Assembly (NCBI RefSeq): GCF_019711195.1
Contig: NZ_CP081299.1
Coordinates: forward strand, 4,190,001 to 4,254,000
Source of the DNA: Dyadobacter sp. NIV53
Lineage (GTDB): Bacteria; Bacteroidota; Bacteroidia; Cytophagales; Spirosomataceae
Direction of reading: 5' to 3'
Length of the DNA: 64,000 nt
Shown in pieces: positions 53,465-61,733 of this stretch; within the stretch, counting starts at the first letter, position 1; each line of letters begins with the position of its first letter. The position numbers and the translations under genes are program-made. Below the pieces are notes generated by a model. That model saw nothing but the letters and a program-made list of their open reading frames with translations. It did not search any database and was not told the origin of the DNA.

Positions 53465-54901
53465 ATGAATACTAGTTTGTTACACGCATTAGACCAGGAT
53501 TATATTGTGAACGAAATAGTGAAGGAACTACCAAATGGCGTAAATCATAGCGAGCCTGCTATTATCAAGGTCATAGGCGTTGGCGGCGGAGGAAGCAATG
53601 CAGTTAATTACATGTTTGAGAAAAAAATCAAAGATGTAGAATTTGCAGTTTGTAATACAGATCGCCAGGCACTCGCTAACAGTCCTGTCCCTGTTAAGAT
53701 CCAGCTGGGTGCTACTTTAACACAGGGACTTGGAGCTGGTACTGACGCATCCAAGGGAAAAGAAGCTGCTCTCGAAACAATTGAAGAGATCAAAGGACTT
53801 CTTGGAGGATCAATCCAGATGGTTTTTATAACAGCTGGTATGGGTGGGGGTACAGGAACAGGTGCAGCTCCTGTAATTGCTCAGCTTGCCAAGGAAATGG
53901 GGAAACTGACAGTTGCCGTAGTAACAGCTCCTTATACATGGGAGGGCCTTGACAAAAAGGAACAGGCTTTGGAAGGAATTGAACAGCTCAAAGAATTTAG
54001 CGATACTGTACTTGTTGTATTAAACGACAAGCTGGAGGAGCTTTATGAAGATATGACACTTACCCAGGCTTTCGCGGAAGCTGATGGGATTTTGCTGAAT
54101 GCTGTTAAAAGTATATCCGAAATTATCACTACCAATGGTAATATCAATACGGATTTTAAAGATGTAGAAAAAGTACTTAAGGGTGCTGGTCAGTCAGTAA
54201 TGGGAACTGCAGAAGCAACCGGAGCTGACCGTGCTCAGCTGGCAATTAAGGAAGCTCTTGATTCTCCATTGCTGAATGACAGAGATATAAGAGGTGCCAA
54301 GCGCATCCTTGTGACACTGGCCACAAGCAAGAAGAAAGAAGCAACAATGAAAGAGCAAAGCAGAATCTGGCAGTTTGTTCTTTCACAGGTAGGCGGAGAA
54401 GCCCGCATGTTCAAGTTAGGAACAATTACGGATGATTCTCTGGGAGATAAGCTTCGTGTAACAATTGTAGCGGCTGGTTTTGACAGTATAGAATCTCCGA
54501 TTCCGGGAATGGAGCTTAAAAACAGTTTGAAAATTAAACCTCTAATTGCTCCCGAATCAGAAACAATTATCCATTTAAATAATGAAATTCCTTCTGAAAG
54601 ATTTGTTCTGACCGGAGAATTGGCTGAAAATACCAATACGAGCACAGTTGATATTATCTTAGATAACGATGTTATATCCGACGTCAAAAATTTTCATAGT
54701 GTTTCTATCATTGATCCACATGACAGCGAAGATTTTTCAAATGAAGAATCTGAGAAGCTTCAGGCAATGATCAAAGTCTTTCAGGATGGATTGATTAAAT
54801 ATTCAGATCTTGAAGGCCCGGCATATCGCAGGAGCAGGATTGATTTGTGGAGACGTCCGGCGATTCCGGCAAATGAAATGGAGCAGCATTGGTTAAAATA
54901 G
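53465..54901 (+). CDS. ftsZ: Cell division protein FtsZ
   Basis: From ATG 53465 the protein has 478 residues with VIGVGGGGSNAVNYM, the tubulin signature GMGGGTGTGAAPVIAQ and NINTDFKDVEKVL (T7 loop with catalytic Asp). It ends with a C-terminal segment DLEGPAYRRSRIDLW resembling the conserved peptide that binds FtsA. It forms the GTP-dependent Z ring. The ATG lies 31 bases after the alternative ftsA stop, a normal spacing, which supports translation as a separate protein. A terminator follows at 54901. Confidence 0.93.
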   Translation: MNTSLLHALDQDYIVNEIVKELPNGVNHSEPAIIKVIGVGGGGSNAVNYMFEKKIKDVEFAVCNTDRQALANSPVPVKIQLGATLTQGLGAGTDASKGKEAALETIEEIKGLLGGSIQMVFITAGMGGGTGTGAAPVIAQLAKEMGKLTVAVVTAPYTWEGLDKKEQALEGIEQLKEFSDTVLVVLNDKLEELYEDMTLTQAFAEADGILLNAVKSISEIITTNGNINTDFKDVEKVLKGAGQSVMGTAEATGADRAQLAIKEALDSPLLNDRDIRGAKRILVTLATSKKKEATMKEQSRIWQFVLSQVGGEARMFKLGTITDDSLGDKLRVTIVAAGFDSIESPIPGMELKNSLKIKPLIAPESETIIHLNNEIPSERFVLTGELAENTNTSTVDIILDNDVISDVKNFHSVSIIDPHDSEDFSNEESEKLQAMIKVFQDGLIKYSDLEGPAYRRSRIDLWRRPAIPANEMEQHWLK

Positions 54902-54930
54902 AAAAAGGAGCTTTATAGCTCCTTTTTCTA
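54901..54930. terminator. Terminator of the murD-ftsZ cluster
   Basis: GAAAAAGGAGCT (54901-54912) pairs perfectly with AGCTCCTTTTTC (54917-54928) around the loop TTAT. The A and T tracts also suit the converging reductase gene. Confidence 0.92.
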
Positions 54931-54948
54931 TTTTAAGAAAGCGAATTT

Positions 54949-55491
54949 TCAAAAACGAATAATCTGTTCTGCCTGCATTTCCAATAATTCCTTATAGAGT
55001 GCATTTGAAATAATTTTGTCTTGATAATGTGAGCGTATCTGGGCCAGTTTAACCCTGAGTGCTAACGTATTCATGCCTAAATAACTGAACACATCATTAA
55101 GATGGCTTAAAGCCAGGGCTGCTCCCTGCATATTAGATGACAAACCTACCAGCGCAGCTTTTTTATTGGAAAAACTATTGGGATAGGGCAGTCCGTCTAT
55201 AAAAGCTTTTAGAACTCCCGGATAAGAGCCATTATATTCTGGAACTATAAAAACAAATTTGTCCGTTTTTTCCAGCAATGCTTTCAGGTTATTGAATGCT
55301 TCATTTTTTCCTGAATTTTCATACATCGCAGAAACGGTAAAGTCATGAGGCAAATTAACAAGATCCAATATAATACTGGGAGCATCGAACTGACTGAGAA
55401 TGTCCTGATAGTATTCAGCTATTTTTCGTGACATTGAATCCGGCCTGTTTGTGCCAACAATAATCACTATGGGTGAAGTAGATGTACTCAT
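54949..55491 (-). CDS. NADPH-dependent FMN reductase-like protein
   Basis: The 180-residue protein has the flavodoxin-like fold of the FMN_red family: IVIIVGTNRPDSMSRKIAEY (phosphate-binding start), FIVPEYNGSYPGVLKAFIDG (about 84-103) and KAALVGLSSNMQG. It probably reduces FMN, quinones or azo compounds using NADPH. It converges with ftsZ and is divergent from accD. No operon partner is seen. Confidence 0.9.
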   Translation of the reverse strand: MSTSTSPIVIIVGTNRPDSMSRKIAEYYQDILSQFDAPSIILDLVNLPHDFTVSAMYENSGKNEAFNNLKALLEKTDKFVFIVPEYNGSYPGVLKAFIDGLPYPNSFSNKKAALVGLSSNMQGAALALSHLNDVFSYLGMNTLALRVKLAQIRSHYQDKIISNALYKELLEMQAEQIIRF

Positions 55492-55664
55492 TAGAAAAGC
55501 GGTTTTAAAACCGCAGTATTACGGTCAGTGTCAGATTGATAATGTATAAAAGAAAACAATTTTCAGTCAAATATGTTCAGTGCTCTATTCCTGATTCATA
55601 TGTAGAAGCTTCCTAATTAAATGCAATACTAGTTCACTCTTTCATTATACCCAACATTTATTGT

Positions 55665-55672
55665 TATATTTG
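55665..55672 (+). promoter_or_regulatory. -7 promoter element of accD
   Basis: TATATTTG matches TAnnTTTG and lies 78 bases before the accD ATG, giving a leader of about 70 bases. Confidence 0.55.
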
Positions 55673-55750
55673 ACCCCTTAATTCATCATGAAAATAGGAT
55701 AAAGAACTTATTTACAGTCCTTTATTTAAGGCGTTAACCCACATAATAAT

Positions 55751-56593
55751 ATGTCTTGGTTTATTCGGAAAGAAAAAGGTATTAATACACCCACCGAAAT
55801 GAAGCGTGAAGCTCCGGATGGTTTATGGTATCAATGTCCTAATTGTAAAAAAATCACACCTACCCGTGAGCACAAGCTGAATGCTTATACTTGTCCGCAT
55901 TGCAATTACCATGAAAAGGTAGGTTCCGATATATACTTCGAGCTTTTATTTGATCAAAACGAATTTACGGAATTGGATGCAAATCTTACTTCCGGCGACC
56001 CATTGCACTTTGTTGATACCAAAGCGTATCCTGACCGGGTAAAAGCAACTATTGAGAAAACCGGATTGAAAGATGCAGTTCGTACAGGTTACGGTAAAAT
56101 GAACGATCTGGACGTTGTAATTGCCTGTATGGATTTTAATTTCATTGGTGGTTCAATGGGATCAGTTGTTGGAGAGAAAATTGCCCGTGCCATTAATTAT
56201 GCGCTCAAAAAGAAATTGCCGTTTTTGATGATTTCCAAATCGGGTGGTGCAAGAATGATGGAAGCTGGTTTTTCATTAATGCAAATGGCAAAAACTTCTG
56301 CGCGGCTCGCTTTACTATCAGAAGCGAAACTACCATACATTTCCTTACTTACAGATCCAACCACTGGTGGTGTAACAGCTTCCTATGCCATGCTTGGAGA
56401 TTTCAATATTTCTGAGCCGGAAGCGTTAATTGGATTTGCCGGTCCGCGTGTAATCCGTGAAACCATAGGAAAAGATCTTCCCAAAGGATTTCAAAGTGCA
56501 GAGTTTGTACTGGAACATGGCTTTCTTGATTTCATTGTTGATCGTAAAGATTTAAAAGATAAGCTGACTAGCCTGCTAACTATGCTGAGTTGA
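55751..56593 (+). CDS. accD: Acetyl-CoA carboxylase carboxyltransferase subunit beta
   Basis: The 280-residue protein begins with the AccD zinc ribbon (CPNCKK...CPHCNYH, about residues 28-55). The carboxyltransferase core follows: MDFNFIGGSMGSVVGEKIAR, SGGARMMEAGFSLMQMAKTS and LTDPTTGGVTASYAMLGD. It transfers carboxyl from biotin to acetyl-CoA in fatty acid synthesis. The radical SAM gene starts one base after its stop, implying co-translation. Confidence 0.97.
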   Translation: MSWFIRKEKGINTPTEMKREAPDGLWYQCPNCKKITPTREHKLNAYTCPHCNYHEKVGSDIYFELLFDQNEFTELDANLTSGDPLHFVDTKAYPDRVKATIEKTGLKDAVRTGYGKMNDLDVVIACMDFNFIGGSMGSVVGEKIARAINYALKKKLPFLMISKSGGARMMEAGFSLMQMAKTSARLALLSEAKLPYISLLTDPTTGGVTASYAMLGDFNISEPEALIGFAGPRVIRETIGKDLPKGFQSAEFVLEHGFLDFIVDRKDLKDKLTSLLTMLS

Positions 56594-56594
56594 T

Positions 56595-57572
56595 ATGCGT
56601 TTGATTTCCCATCCTGTGCTTTGTAATTACTATGTGACCTATCGCTGCAATGCATCATGTAGTTTTTGTGACATATGGGAAAAGCCTTCTCCTTACATAA
56701 CAGTTGAAAATTTAAGGGAAAACCTTAGGGATTTAAAACGCTTAGGTGTTAAAGTCATTGATTTCACGGGCGGCGAACCTTTGCTGCACAGGCAACTGGA
56801 TGTTCTGCTTCGTGAAGCCAAAGATTTTGGAATGATTACCACAGTAACTAGCAACGGTTTATTGTATCCTAAATATGCTGAACGTTTGCATGGATTGATT
56901 GATATGCTTCATTTTTCACTGGATTCACCGGATCGGGATGAGCATGATAAATCAAGGAATGTAAAATGTTTCGATAAGGTTATGGAGTCGATCCGGATTG
57001 CAAAAAGCCTGGGTGAACGTCCTGATATTATTTTTACCGTTTTTGAAGAAAATGTACATCAGATCAGGCAGCTTTGGGAAGAAGTTTGTTTGCCTAATGA
57101 TCTGATATTGATTTTAAATCCTGTATTTGAATACAACGGTATTGGTGGTAATCTTTCGGCTGATGCTTTAAAAGAAATGCTTTGGTGGGGAAAACAGAAG
57201 AACGTTTATCTCAATGAAGCATTTATTCAACTCCGGCTCGACGGTGGCAATCATGTTGAGGACTCGGTTTGCAAAGCAGCAAGCACGACCCTGGTTATTT
57301 CTCCTGAGAATAAACTAATCCTGCCCTGTTATCATTTAGGCCTGAAAGATTTTCCAATTGAGGGCAATCTGTATGATCTGTATCAATCGGAAGAAGTTCA
57401 GAACCTTGTCGCGTTGGAAGGAAAACTACCTGCTTGTGAAGGCTGTGCAATAAATTGTTACATGCAACCCTCTTTCGCGGTTGAGATGAACAGATATTGG
57501 TGGAAAGCATTGCCAAGTACATTGAAATATAACAGGATCAAAGGTACCTGGAAGCAAATGGTGAAGTTTTAA
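56595..57572 (+). CDS. Radical SAM protein with C-terminal cysteine-rich segment
   Basis: The 325-residue protein has the radical SAM motif CNASCSFC (Cys18, Cys22, Cys25), IDFTGGEPLLHRQ and SLDSPDRDEHD. The C-terminal part carries additional cysteines (LPCYHLGLKDFPIEGNLYDL, LPACEGCAINCYMQPSF), as in SPASM/Twitch-type proteins that bind extra Fe-S clusters. The gene is 1 base from accD, so expression is linked, but the substrate is unknown. No lipid-specific motif is visible. Confidence 0.9.
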   Translation: MRLISHPVLCNYYVTYRCNASCSFCDIWEKPSPYITVENLRENLRDLKRLGVKVIDFTGGEPLLHRQLDVLLREAKDFGMITTVTSNGLLYPKYAERLHGLIDMLHFSLDSPDRDEHDKSRNVKCFDKVMESIRIAKSLGERPDIIFTVFEENVHQIRQLWEEVCLPNDLILILNPVFEYNGIGGNLSADALKEMLWWGKQKNVYLNEAFIQLRLDGGNHVEDSVCKAASTTLVISPENKLILPCYHLGLKDFPIEGNLYDLYQSEEVQNLVALEGKLPACEGCAINCYMQPSFAVEMNRYWWKALPSTLKYNRIKGTWKQMVKF

Positions 57573-57578
57573 GATGAA

Positions 57579-58061
57579 TTAAGGGCAATCTGTTTTTCTT
57601 CGTGTATCTGTTATTTCCCTTATCTTCCATCCGGTTGTTGTTTCTATCATAGTAAATACATTCACCCCGCAATGTGAAAATGTTTCGCCTCGGTAAAATT
57701 TGTAAGGAGCCCATACAATTGCCATAGGTCCGTCCACACTGATTTTTACGTTATAGATTCTTTCATCCCATATTTCATTGTGAGGAGTACCTACTGCCTT
57801 AATAAATCCGTCTGCATTACCGTCTGACCTTACTGTTACAGAATCCCTGGAATTTTTAGAAATGGTAGAAAAGGCATTATCATTCATAAATACACTTCTT
57901 ATCATGGCTGAATCCCCTGCTTTCATCCCATCAAAGAGTTTGTCAACAACAGCACGAATTTTACTGTCCTGTTTTTGCGCCAGTAATGTCTGGTGAGATA
58001 AATTAAATATAAGAGTTAATACAAGAATGGTAAAAAAATGGTTTGCCGGGACTTTGCTCAT
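57579..58061 (-). CDS. Secreted NTF2-like (SnoaL/DUF4440-type) protein
   Basis: The 160-residue protein has a signal peptide (1-28, ending TLLAQ). An NTF2-like domain follows: VVDKLFDGMKAGDSAMIRSVF, and the strands YNVKISVDGPMAIVWAPYKFY and GVNVFTMIETTTGWKIREITDTR. Such domains bind small ligands or act as scaffolds, and the function cannot be given. It converges with the radical SAM gene with a 6-base gap. Confidence 0.85.
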   Translation of the reverse strand: MSKVPANHFFTILVLTLIFNLSHQTLLAQKQDSKIRAVVDKLFDGMKAGDSAMIRSVFMNDNAFSTISKNSRDSVTVRSDGNADGFIKAVGTPHNEIWDERIYNVKISVDGPMAIVWAPYKFYRGETFSHCGVNVFTMIETTTGWKIREITDTRRKTDCP

Positions 58062-58125
58062 TAATTGGTATAGTTTTAGCTAAATGATTTAATTTTACAC
58101 TTCTTTTTGTAATCAAAAGAATATA

Positions 58126-58581
58126 ATGTCTGAAAAATTAGTAAAAAAAGTAGATATAAGGAATAGAAAGGCATCTTTCGAATATTATTTTGTTGAAGAA
58201 TTTACCGCGGGAATGGCTCTGACAGGAACTGAAATTAAATCTATCCGACAGGGTAAGGTCAATTTCCAGGATGCATATTGCCTTTTTATGGATGGAGAGC
58301 TATATGTTCGCAGTCTTCATATTTCACCGTATACAGAAGGTACACATTATAATCATGACCCAATGCGTGACCGGAAACTACTGGTTACCAAGCGGGAGAT
58401 GAAAAAATTAACTGAAAACCTGAAAGACCAGGGATTGACCATCATACCTGTCCGGCTTTTTACCAGTGAGCGTGGTTTGGCAAAATTACATATAGCATTG
58501 GCAAAAGGTAAAAAGCTATATGATAAACGGGAAACCATCAAGGAAAGGGACGTTAAACGCGAAATGGATCGTACCAATTAA
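58126..58581 (+). CDS. smpB: SsrA-binding protein SmpB
   Basis: The 151-residue protein has NRKASFEYYFVEEFTAGMAL, GTEIKSIRQGKVNFQDAYC and the C-terminal LAKGKKLYDKRETIKERDVKR typical of SmpB. It binds tmRNA and directs it to stalled ribosomes. The ssrA gene is not in this stretch as far as can be seen. Confidence 0.96.
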   Translation: MSEKLVKKVDIRNRKASFEYYFVEEFTAGMALTGTEIKSIRQGKVNFQDAYCLFMDGELYVRSLHISPYTEGTHYNHDPMRDRKLLVTKREMKKLTENLKDQGLTIIPVRLFTSERGLAKLHIALAKGKKLYDKRETIKERDVKREMDRTN

Positions 58582-58739
58582 TAATTCTAAAAATTAAGGC
58601 GGGCTAAAAACACTTATACGCTTGCCAGAGATATAGTATTAGTTACCAGAAGTGATTTTTTTTACAATATTTGAATTTTCACCTACGTTTTTTTACGTAA
58701 TAATTCATATATTGTCAGAATCAATTACCTCAAAGGCTC

Positions 58740-59249
58740 ATGGGTAAAGTACTGGTTCTTAATCAAGATTATAGCGCATTAAGTGTTTGCACAGTTCCAA
58801 AGGCGTTTTTATTAGTTTACATGAATAAGGCCGAAATGCTGGCCGAATCCCCCAGCAACTTTCTCCGGACAGTAAGTAATGCATATCCGTCGCCTGTAGT
58901 TATTCGCCTGAATCATTACATCCACCTTCCATACCGCGGCGTTGTAATGACCCGCCACAATATCTTTAAAAGGGATGGTAACCGCTGCCAGTACTGCGGA
59001 ACGCACGATCATCTTACCCTGGATCATGTAATACCAAAATCTCGTGGCGGTAAAACGAATTGGGATAATCTTGCCACAGCATGTAAGAGATGTAATTCCA
59101 GAAAAGGAGATCATACTCCGGAAGAGGCAAATATGCCTTTGCGCCAACGGCCTTTTCGTCCTTCCTTCCTGATGTTTATTCGTGATTTTTCCGGCCTGGC
59201 CGATGAAGAATGGCTTCCTTATTTAGGAGTAAAAGAGAGAAACCGCTAA
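58740..59249 (+). CDS. HNH endonuclease family protein
   Basis: The 169-residue protein begins MGKVLVLNQDYSALSVCTVPK. It has the HNH motif CQYCGTHDHLTLDHVIPKSR followed by GGKTNWDNLATACKRCNSRK, with the two CxxC pairs, the His of LDHVIP and the Asn of NW. This is the widespread chromosomal HNH type of Bacteroidota. Its cellular role is not known. A terminator follows at 59278. Confidence 0.92.
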   Translation: MGKVLVLNQDYSALSVCTVPKAFLLVYMNKAEMLAESPSNFLRTVSNAYPSPVVIRLNHYIHLPYRGVVMTRHNIFKRDGNRCQYCGTHDHLTLDHVIPKSRGGKTNWDNLATACKRCNSRKGDHTPEEANMPLRQRPFRPSFLMFIRDFSGLADEEWLPYLGVKERNR

Positions 59250-59277
59250 ATATTGATTGTAACTGAAAGATATTTTC

Positions 59278-59317
59278 AACCCGCTGATTCAATTATGTTC
59301 AGCGGGTTTTTGTTTTT
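59278..59317 (+). terminator. Terminator after the HNH gene
   Basis: AACCCGCTGA (59278-59287) pairs with TCAGCGGGTT (59299-59308); an 11-base loop and a T-rich tail complete it. Confidence 0.88.
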
Positions 59318-59362
59318 TAATTAATATCTACTGATACACTGGATTTTAATTAATAGAAATTG

Positions 59363-59370
59363 TACCTTTG
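59363..59370 (+). promoter_or_regulatory. -7 promoter element of rpsA
   Basis: TACCTTTG matches TAnnTTTG and lies 90 bases before the rpsA ATG. A TTTT tract about 20 bases upstream is a weak -33 candidate. Confidence 0.6.
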
Positions 59371-59460
59371 CGCTCTGTTTTTTTAAAATATTCAATTTCA
59401 CAAATTTTCATCTGTTTAGCTCGGCAGCTGATGTAAGTACAAGAGCAATAGGTCCTATTT

Positions 59461-61299
59461 ATGTCTAAGGAAAAACAAAATCAACCACTTCCTGATTTCG
59501 ATTGGGATAAAGCAGAAGACAAAGGTTTCGGAACGGGCTATTCTGCCGCTGAACGTAATCGTTTTGAACAAATGTATGATACTACAATTTCTCCTGTTCA
59601 GGAAAAAGAAGTAGTAAAAGGAGTAGTAGTAGGTATTACTGATCGTGAAGTGATTCTTAACATTGGTTTCAAATCTGATGGTATAGTTTCATCTAATGAA
59701 TTCCGCGACCTTCCCGGTATGAAAATTGGGGATACAGTGGAAGTATATGTAGAAAACCAGGAGGACGCCCAAGGTCAGCTTGTATTATCCCGTAAAAAAG
59801 CAAAAGTAATTACTGCCTGGGATAACATTCAGAAATCGTTTGATGAAGACGTGGTTATTGATGCCAACGTTAAAAGAAGAACGAAAGGTGGTCTTATTGT
59901 AGATATATTTGGTATCGAAGCTTTCTTGCCAGGCTCACAAATTGATGTGAAGCCAATTCGTGATTTCGACATTTTTGTTGGAAAACGTATGGAAGTGAAA
60001 GTTGTGAAAATCAATTACGCTAATGATAACGTAGTTGTATCACATAAAATACTAATCGAGAAAGATCTTGAAGCACAACGTCAGCAAATACTGAACAACC
60101 TTGAAAAAGGACAGGTACTTGAAGGTGTGATCAAAAACATGACCAACTTCGGTGTGTTTATCGATCTTGGTGGTGTTGACGGTCTTTTGCACATTACTGA
60201 TATTTCATGGGGCCGTATCAACCACCCATCTGACCTTTTATCTTTGGATCAGAAATTAAACGTGGTTGTACTTGACTTTGATGAAGAAAAGAAACGTATT
60301 TCTCTTGGTCTGAAACAACTGCAATCTCATCCATGGGATTCTTTGGCTGAAGAAATTCAGGTTGGATCGAAAGTTACAGGACGTATTGTTAATGTTGCTG
60401 ATTACGGCGCATTCCTTGAAATCAAACCAGGCGTTGAAGGTTTGATCCACGTATCTGAAATGTCATGGTCTCAGCATCTGCGCAATCCTCAGGAATTCAT
60501 GAACGTAAATGACGAGATCAATGCAGTTGTATTGACTCTTGACCGTCAGGAACGCAAAATGTCTTTGGGTATCAAACAACTTACTGAAGATCCTTGGACT
60601 CAAGGTTCATTGAAAGATAAGTATGCAATTGGTACACGCCATAAAGGTGTTGTTCGTAACCTTACCAACTTTGGTTTATTTATTGAGCTGGAAGAAGGTA
60701 TAGACGGACTGGTACACGTTTCTGACTTATCATGGACTAAGAAAATCAAACATCCTTCTGACTTCGTTAAGGTAAATGACGAACTTGAAGTTGTAGTTCT
60801 TGAATTGGATGCGGATAACCGTCGTCTTGCTTTGGGCCACAAACAACTTGAAGAAAACCCTTGGGATACATTTGAAACCATCTTTGCAGTTGGATCTGTT
60901 CACAAATCTACAATCGTTGCAAAAGGTGACAAATTCGCAACACTTGAATTACCTTATGGTATTGAAGGTATTGCAGCAGTTAAAAACCTTACAAAAGAAG
61001 ACGGTACTTTCGTTGAAGTTGGAGAAAGCCTTGACTTTACTGTATTGGAATTCCTTAAGGATGAGAAGAAAATAGTTCTTACACATTCCAAGGTGAAAGT
61101 ACCTGCTCCGGTTGTTGAGGAGAAAAAAGAGGAAAGACCAGCTAAGGCTGCTAGTTCTCAGTCTGCTCCTGCTAAGGGATCTTCAAATAATGAGTCATCA
61201 ACCAAAGAAGGCGAAAAGTCTACTTTTGGTGATTTAAGTGTGCTTTCTGCTTTGAAAGAACAATTTGAAGAAAACGAAAAGAAGGAAAAAAATAATTAA
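59461..61299 (+). CDS. rpsA: 30S ribosomal protein S1
   Basis: The 612-residue protein consists of consecutive S1 RNA-binding repeats (about six, between residues 45 and 530). Examples are VLEGVIKNMTNFGVFIDLGG, VTGRIVNVADYGAFLEIKPG and HKGVVRNLTNFGLFIELEEG. A Lys/Glu/Ser-rich tail follows. It helps bind mRNA to the 30S subunit. An upstream promoter element is seen at 59363-59370, and tRNA-Cys lies downstream. Confidence 0.96.
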   Translation: MSKEKQNQPLPDFDWDKAEDKGFGTGYSAAERNRFEQMYDTTISPVQEKEVVKGVVVGITDREVILNIGFKSDGIVSSNEFRDLPGMKIGDTVEVYVENQEDAQGQLVLSRKKAKVITAWDNIQKSFDEDVVIDANVKRRTKGGLIVDIFGIEAFLPGSQIDVKPIRDFDIFVGKRMEVKVVKINYANDNVVVSHKILIEKDLEAQRQQILNNLEKGQVLEGVIKNMTNFGVFIDLGGVDGLLHITDISWGRINHPSDLLSLDQKLNVVVLDFDEEKKRISLGLKQLQSHPWDSLAEEIQVGSKVTGRIVNVADYGAFLEIKPGVEGLIHVSEMSWSQHLRNPQEFMNVNDEINAVVLTLDRQERKMSLGIKQLTEDPWTQGSLKDKYAIGTRHKGVVRNLTNFGLFIELEEGIDGLVHVSDLSWTKKIKHPSDFVKVNDELEVVVLELDADNRRLALGHKQLEENPWDTFETIFAVGSVHKSTIVAKGDKFATLELPYGIEGIAAVKNLTKEDGTFVEVGESLDFTVLEFLKDEKKIVLTHSKVKVPAPVVEEKKEERPAKAASSQSAPAKGSSNNESSTKEGEKSTFGDLSVLSALKEQFEENEKKEKNN

Positions 61300-61334
61300 A
61301 AGTAAATAAGAGTGAGGAGTAGAGAATTTTTTAA

Positions 61335-61342
61335 TACTTTTG
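61335..61342 (+). promoter_or_regulatory. -7 promoter element of tRNA-Cys
   Basis: TACTTTTG matches TAnnTTTG and lies 47 bases before the tRNA. Transcription would begin near the hairpin 61347-61382. Confidence 0.55.
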
Positions 61343-61346
61343 CACC

Positions 61347-61382
61347 CGGGTTAGCTATATGCAACTGCTTATAGCTAACCCG
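61347..61382 (+). other. Perfect hairpin in the tRNA-Cys leader
   Basis: CGGGTTAGCTATA (61347-61359) pairs fully with TATAGCTAACCCG (61370-61382) around a 10-base loop. The T-tract after it is short (TTTT). It lies between the promoter element and the tRNA, so it may be a 5' leader structure, or a weak terminator of rpsA. Confidence 0.7.
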
Positions 61383-61389
61383 AACTTTT

Positions 61390-61460
61390 GGTTCCGTGGC
61401 CGAGTGGCTAGGCAGAGGTCTGCAAAACCTCGTACAGCGGTTCGAATCCGCTCGGAACCT
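61390..61460 (+). tRNA. tRNA-Cys (anticodon GCA)
   Basis: Acceptor arms GGTTCCG (61390-61396) and CGGAACC (61453-61459) pair, with discriminator T at 61460 as usual for cysteine. The anticodon stem GAGGT/ACCTC encloses CTGCAAA with anticodon GCA. The T arm AGCGG-TTCGAAT-CCGCT is canonical. CCA is not encoded. Confidence 0.96.
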
Positions 61461-61510
61461 CGGATAAATTTCGTCCGGTTTTTTATTCACGGACGGATCT
61501 TTTTTGATCT

Positions 61511-61565
61511 AATACCATTTGAAATGAACCAAAATTTTTGGAGTTTTCAAATGGTATTTTTTTGT
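61511..61565 (+). terminator. Terminator after tRNA-Cys
   Basis: AATACCATTTGAAA (61511-61524) pairs with TTTCAAATGGTATT (61545-61558), a perfect 14-bp stem, followed by a T7 run. Confidence 0.85.
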
Positions 61566-61670
61566 TAAATAGTTGAAATTCAGAAAGTCAATCAGCCTGT
61601 TAGTACTTTGATTATCCTAGATAAATTAGAAAAATTATAAATAAGGTGTCGTTATAAAATATACCTCAAA

Positions 61671-61678
61671 TACTTTTG
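61671..61678 (+). promoter_or_regulatory. -7 promoter element of the Alternative Complex III operon
   Basis: TACTTTTG matches TAnnTTTG and lies 55 bases before ATG 61734 of actA. Confidence 0.55.
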
Positions 61679-61733
61679 TGGATATAAAATCGTGCACTAG
61701 TTTTGTCTGTTGAAGAATAATGAATAGTTGATT

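Larger units (their letters stand above)
52079..54901 (+). other. Continuous FtsA-FtsZ open frame (940 codons)
   Basis: Read literally, FtsA and FtsZ form a single polypeptide joined by about 18 residues (RKILTNTDIKKLFINSGI), which look like translated AT-rich intergenic DNA rather than an evolved linker. A homopolymer error is the preferred explanation because three other conserved genes in this window break at A/T runs. The true state is undecided from this sequence. Confidence 0.5.

Noticed and set aside
52079..54901. A confirmed natural FtsA-FtsZ fusion protein
   Set aside because: The linker looks like intergenic DNA and one missing A explains it; kept only as a finding to be tested.
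61359..61568. 69-codon frame covering tRNA-Cys
   Set aside because: It reads through the tRNA and its terminator; not a protein gene.
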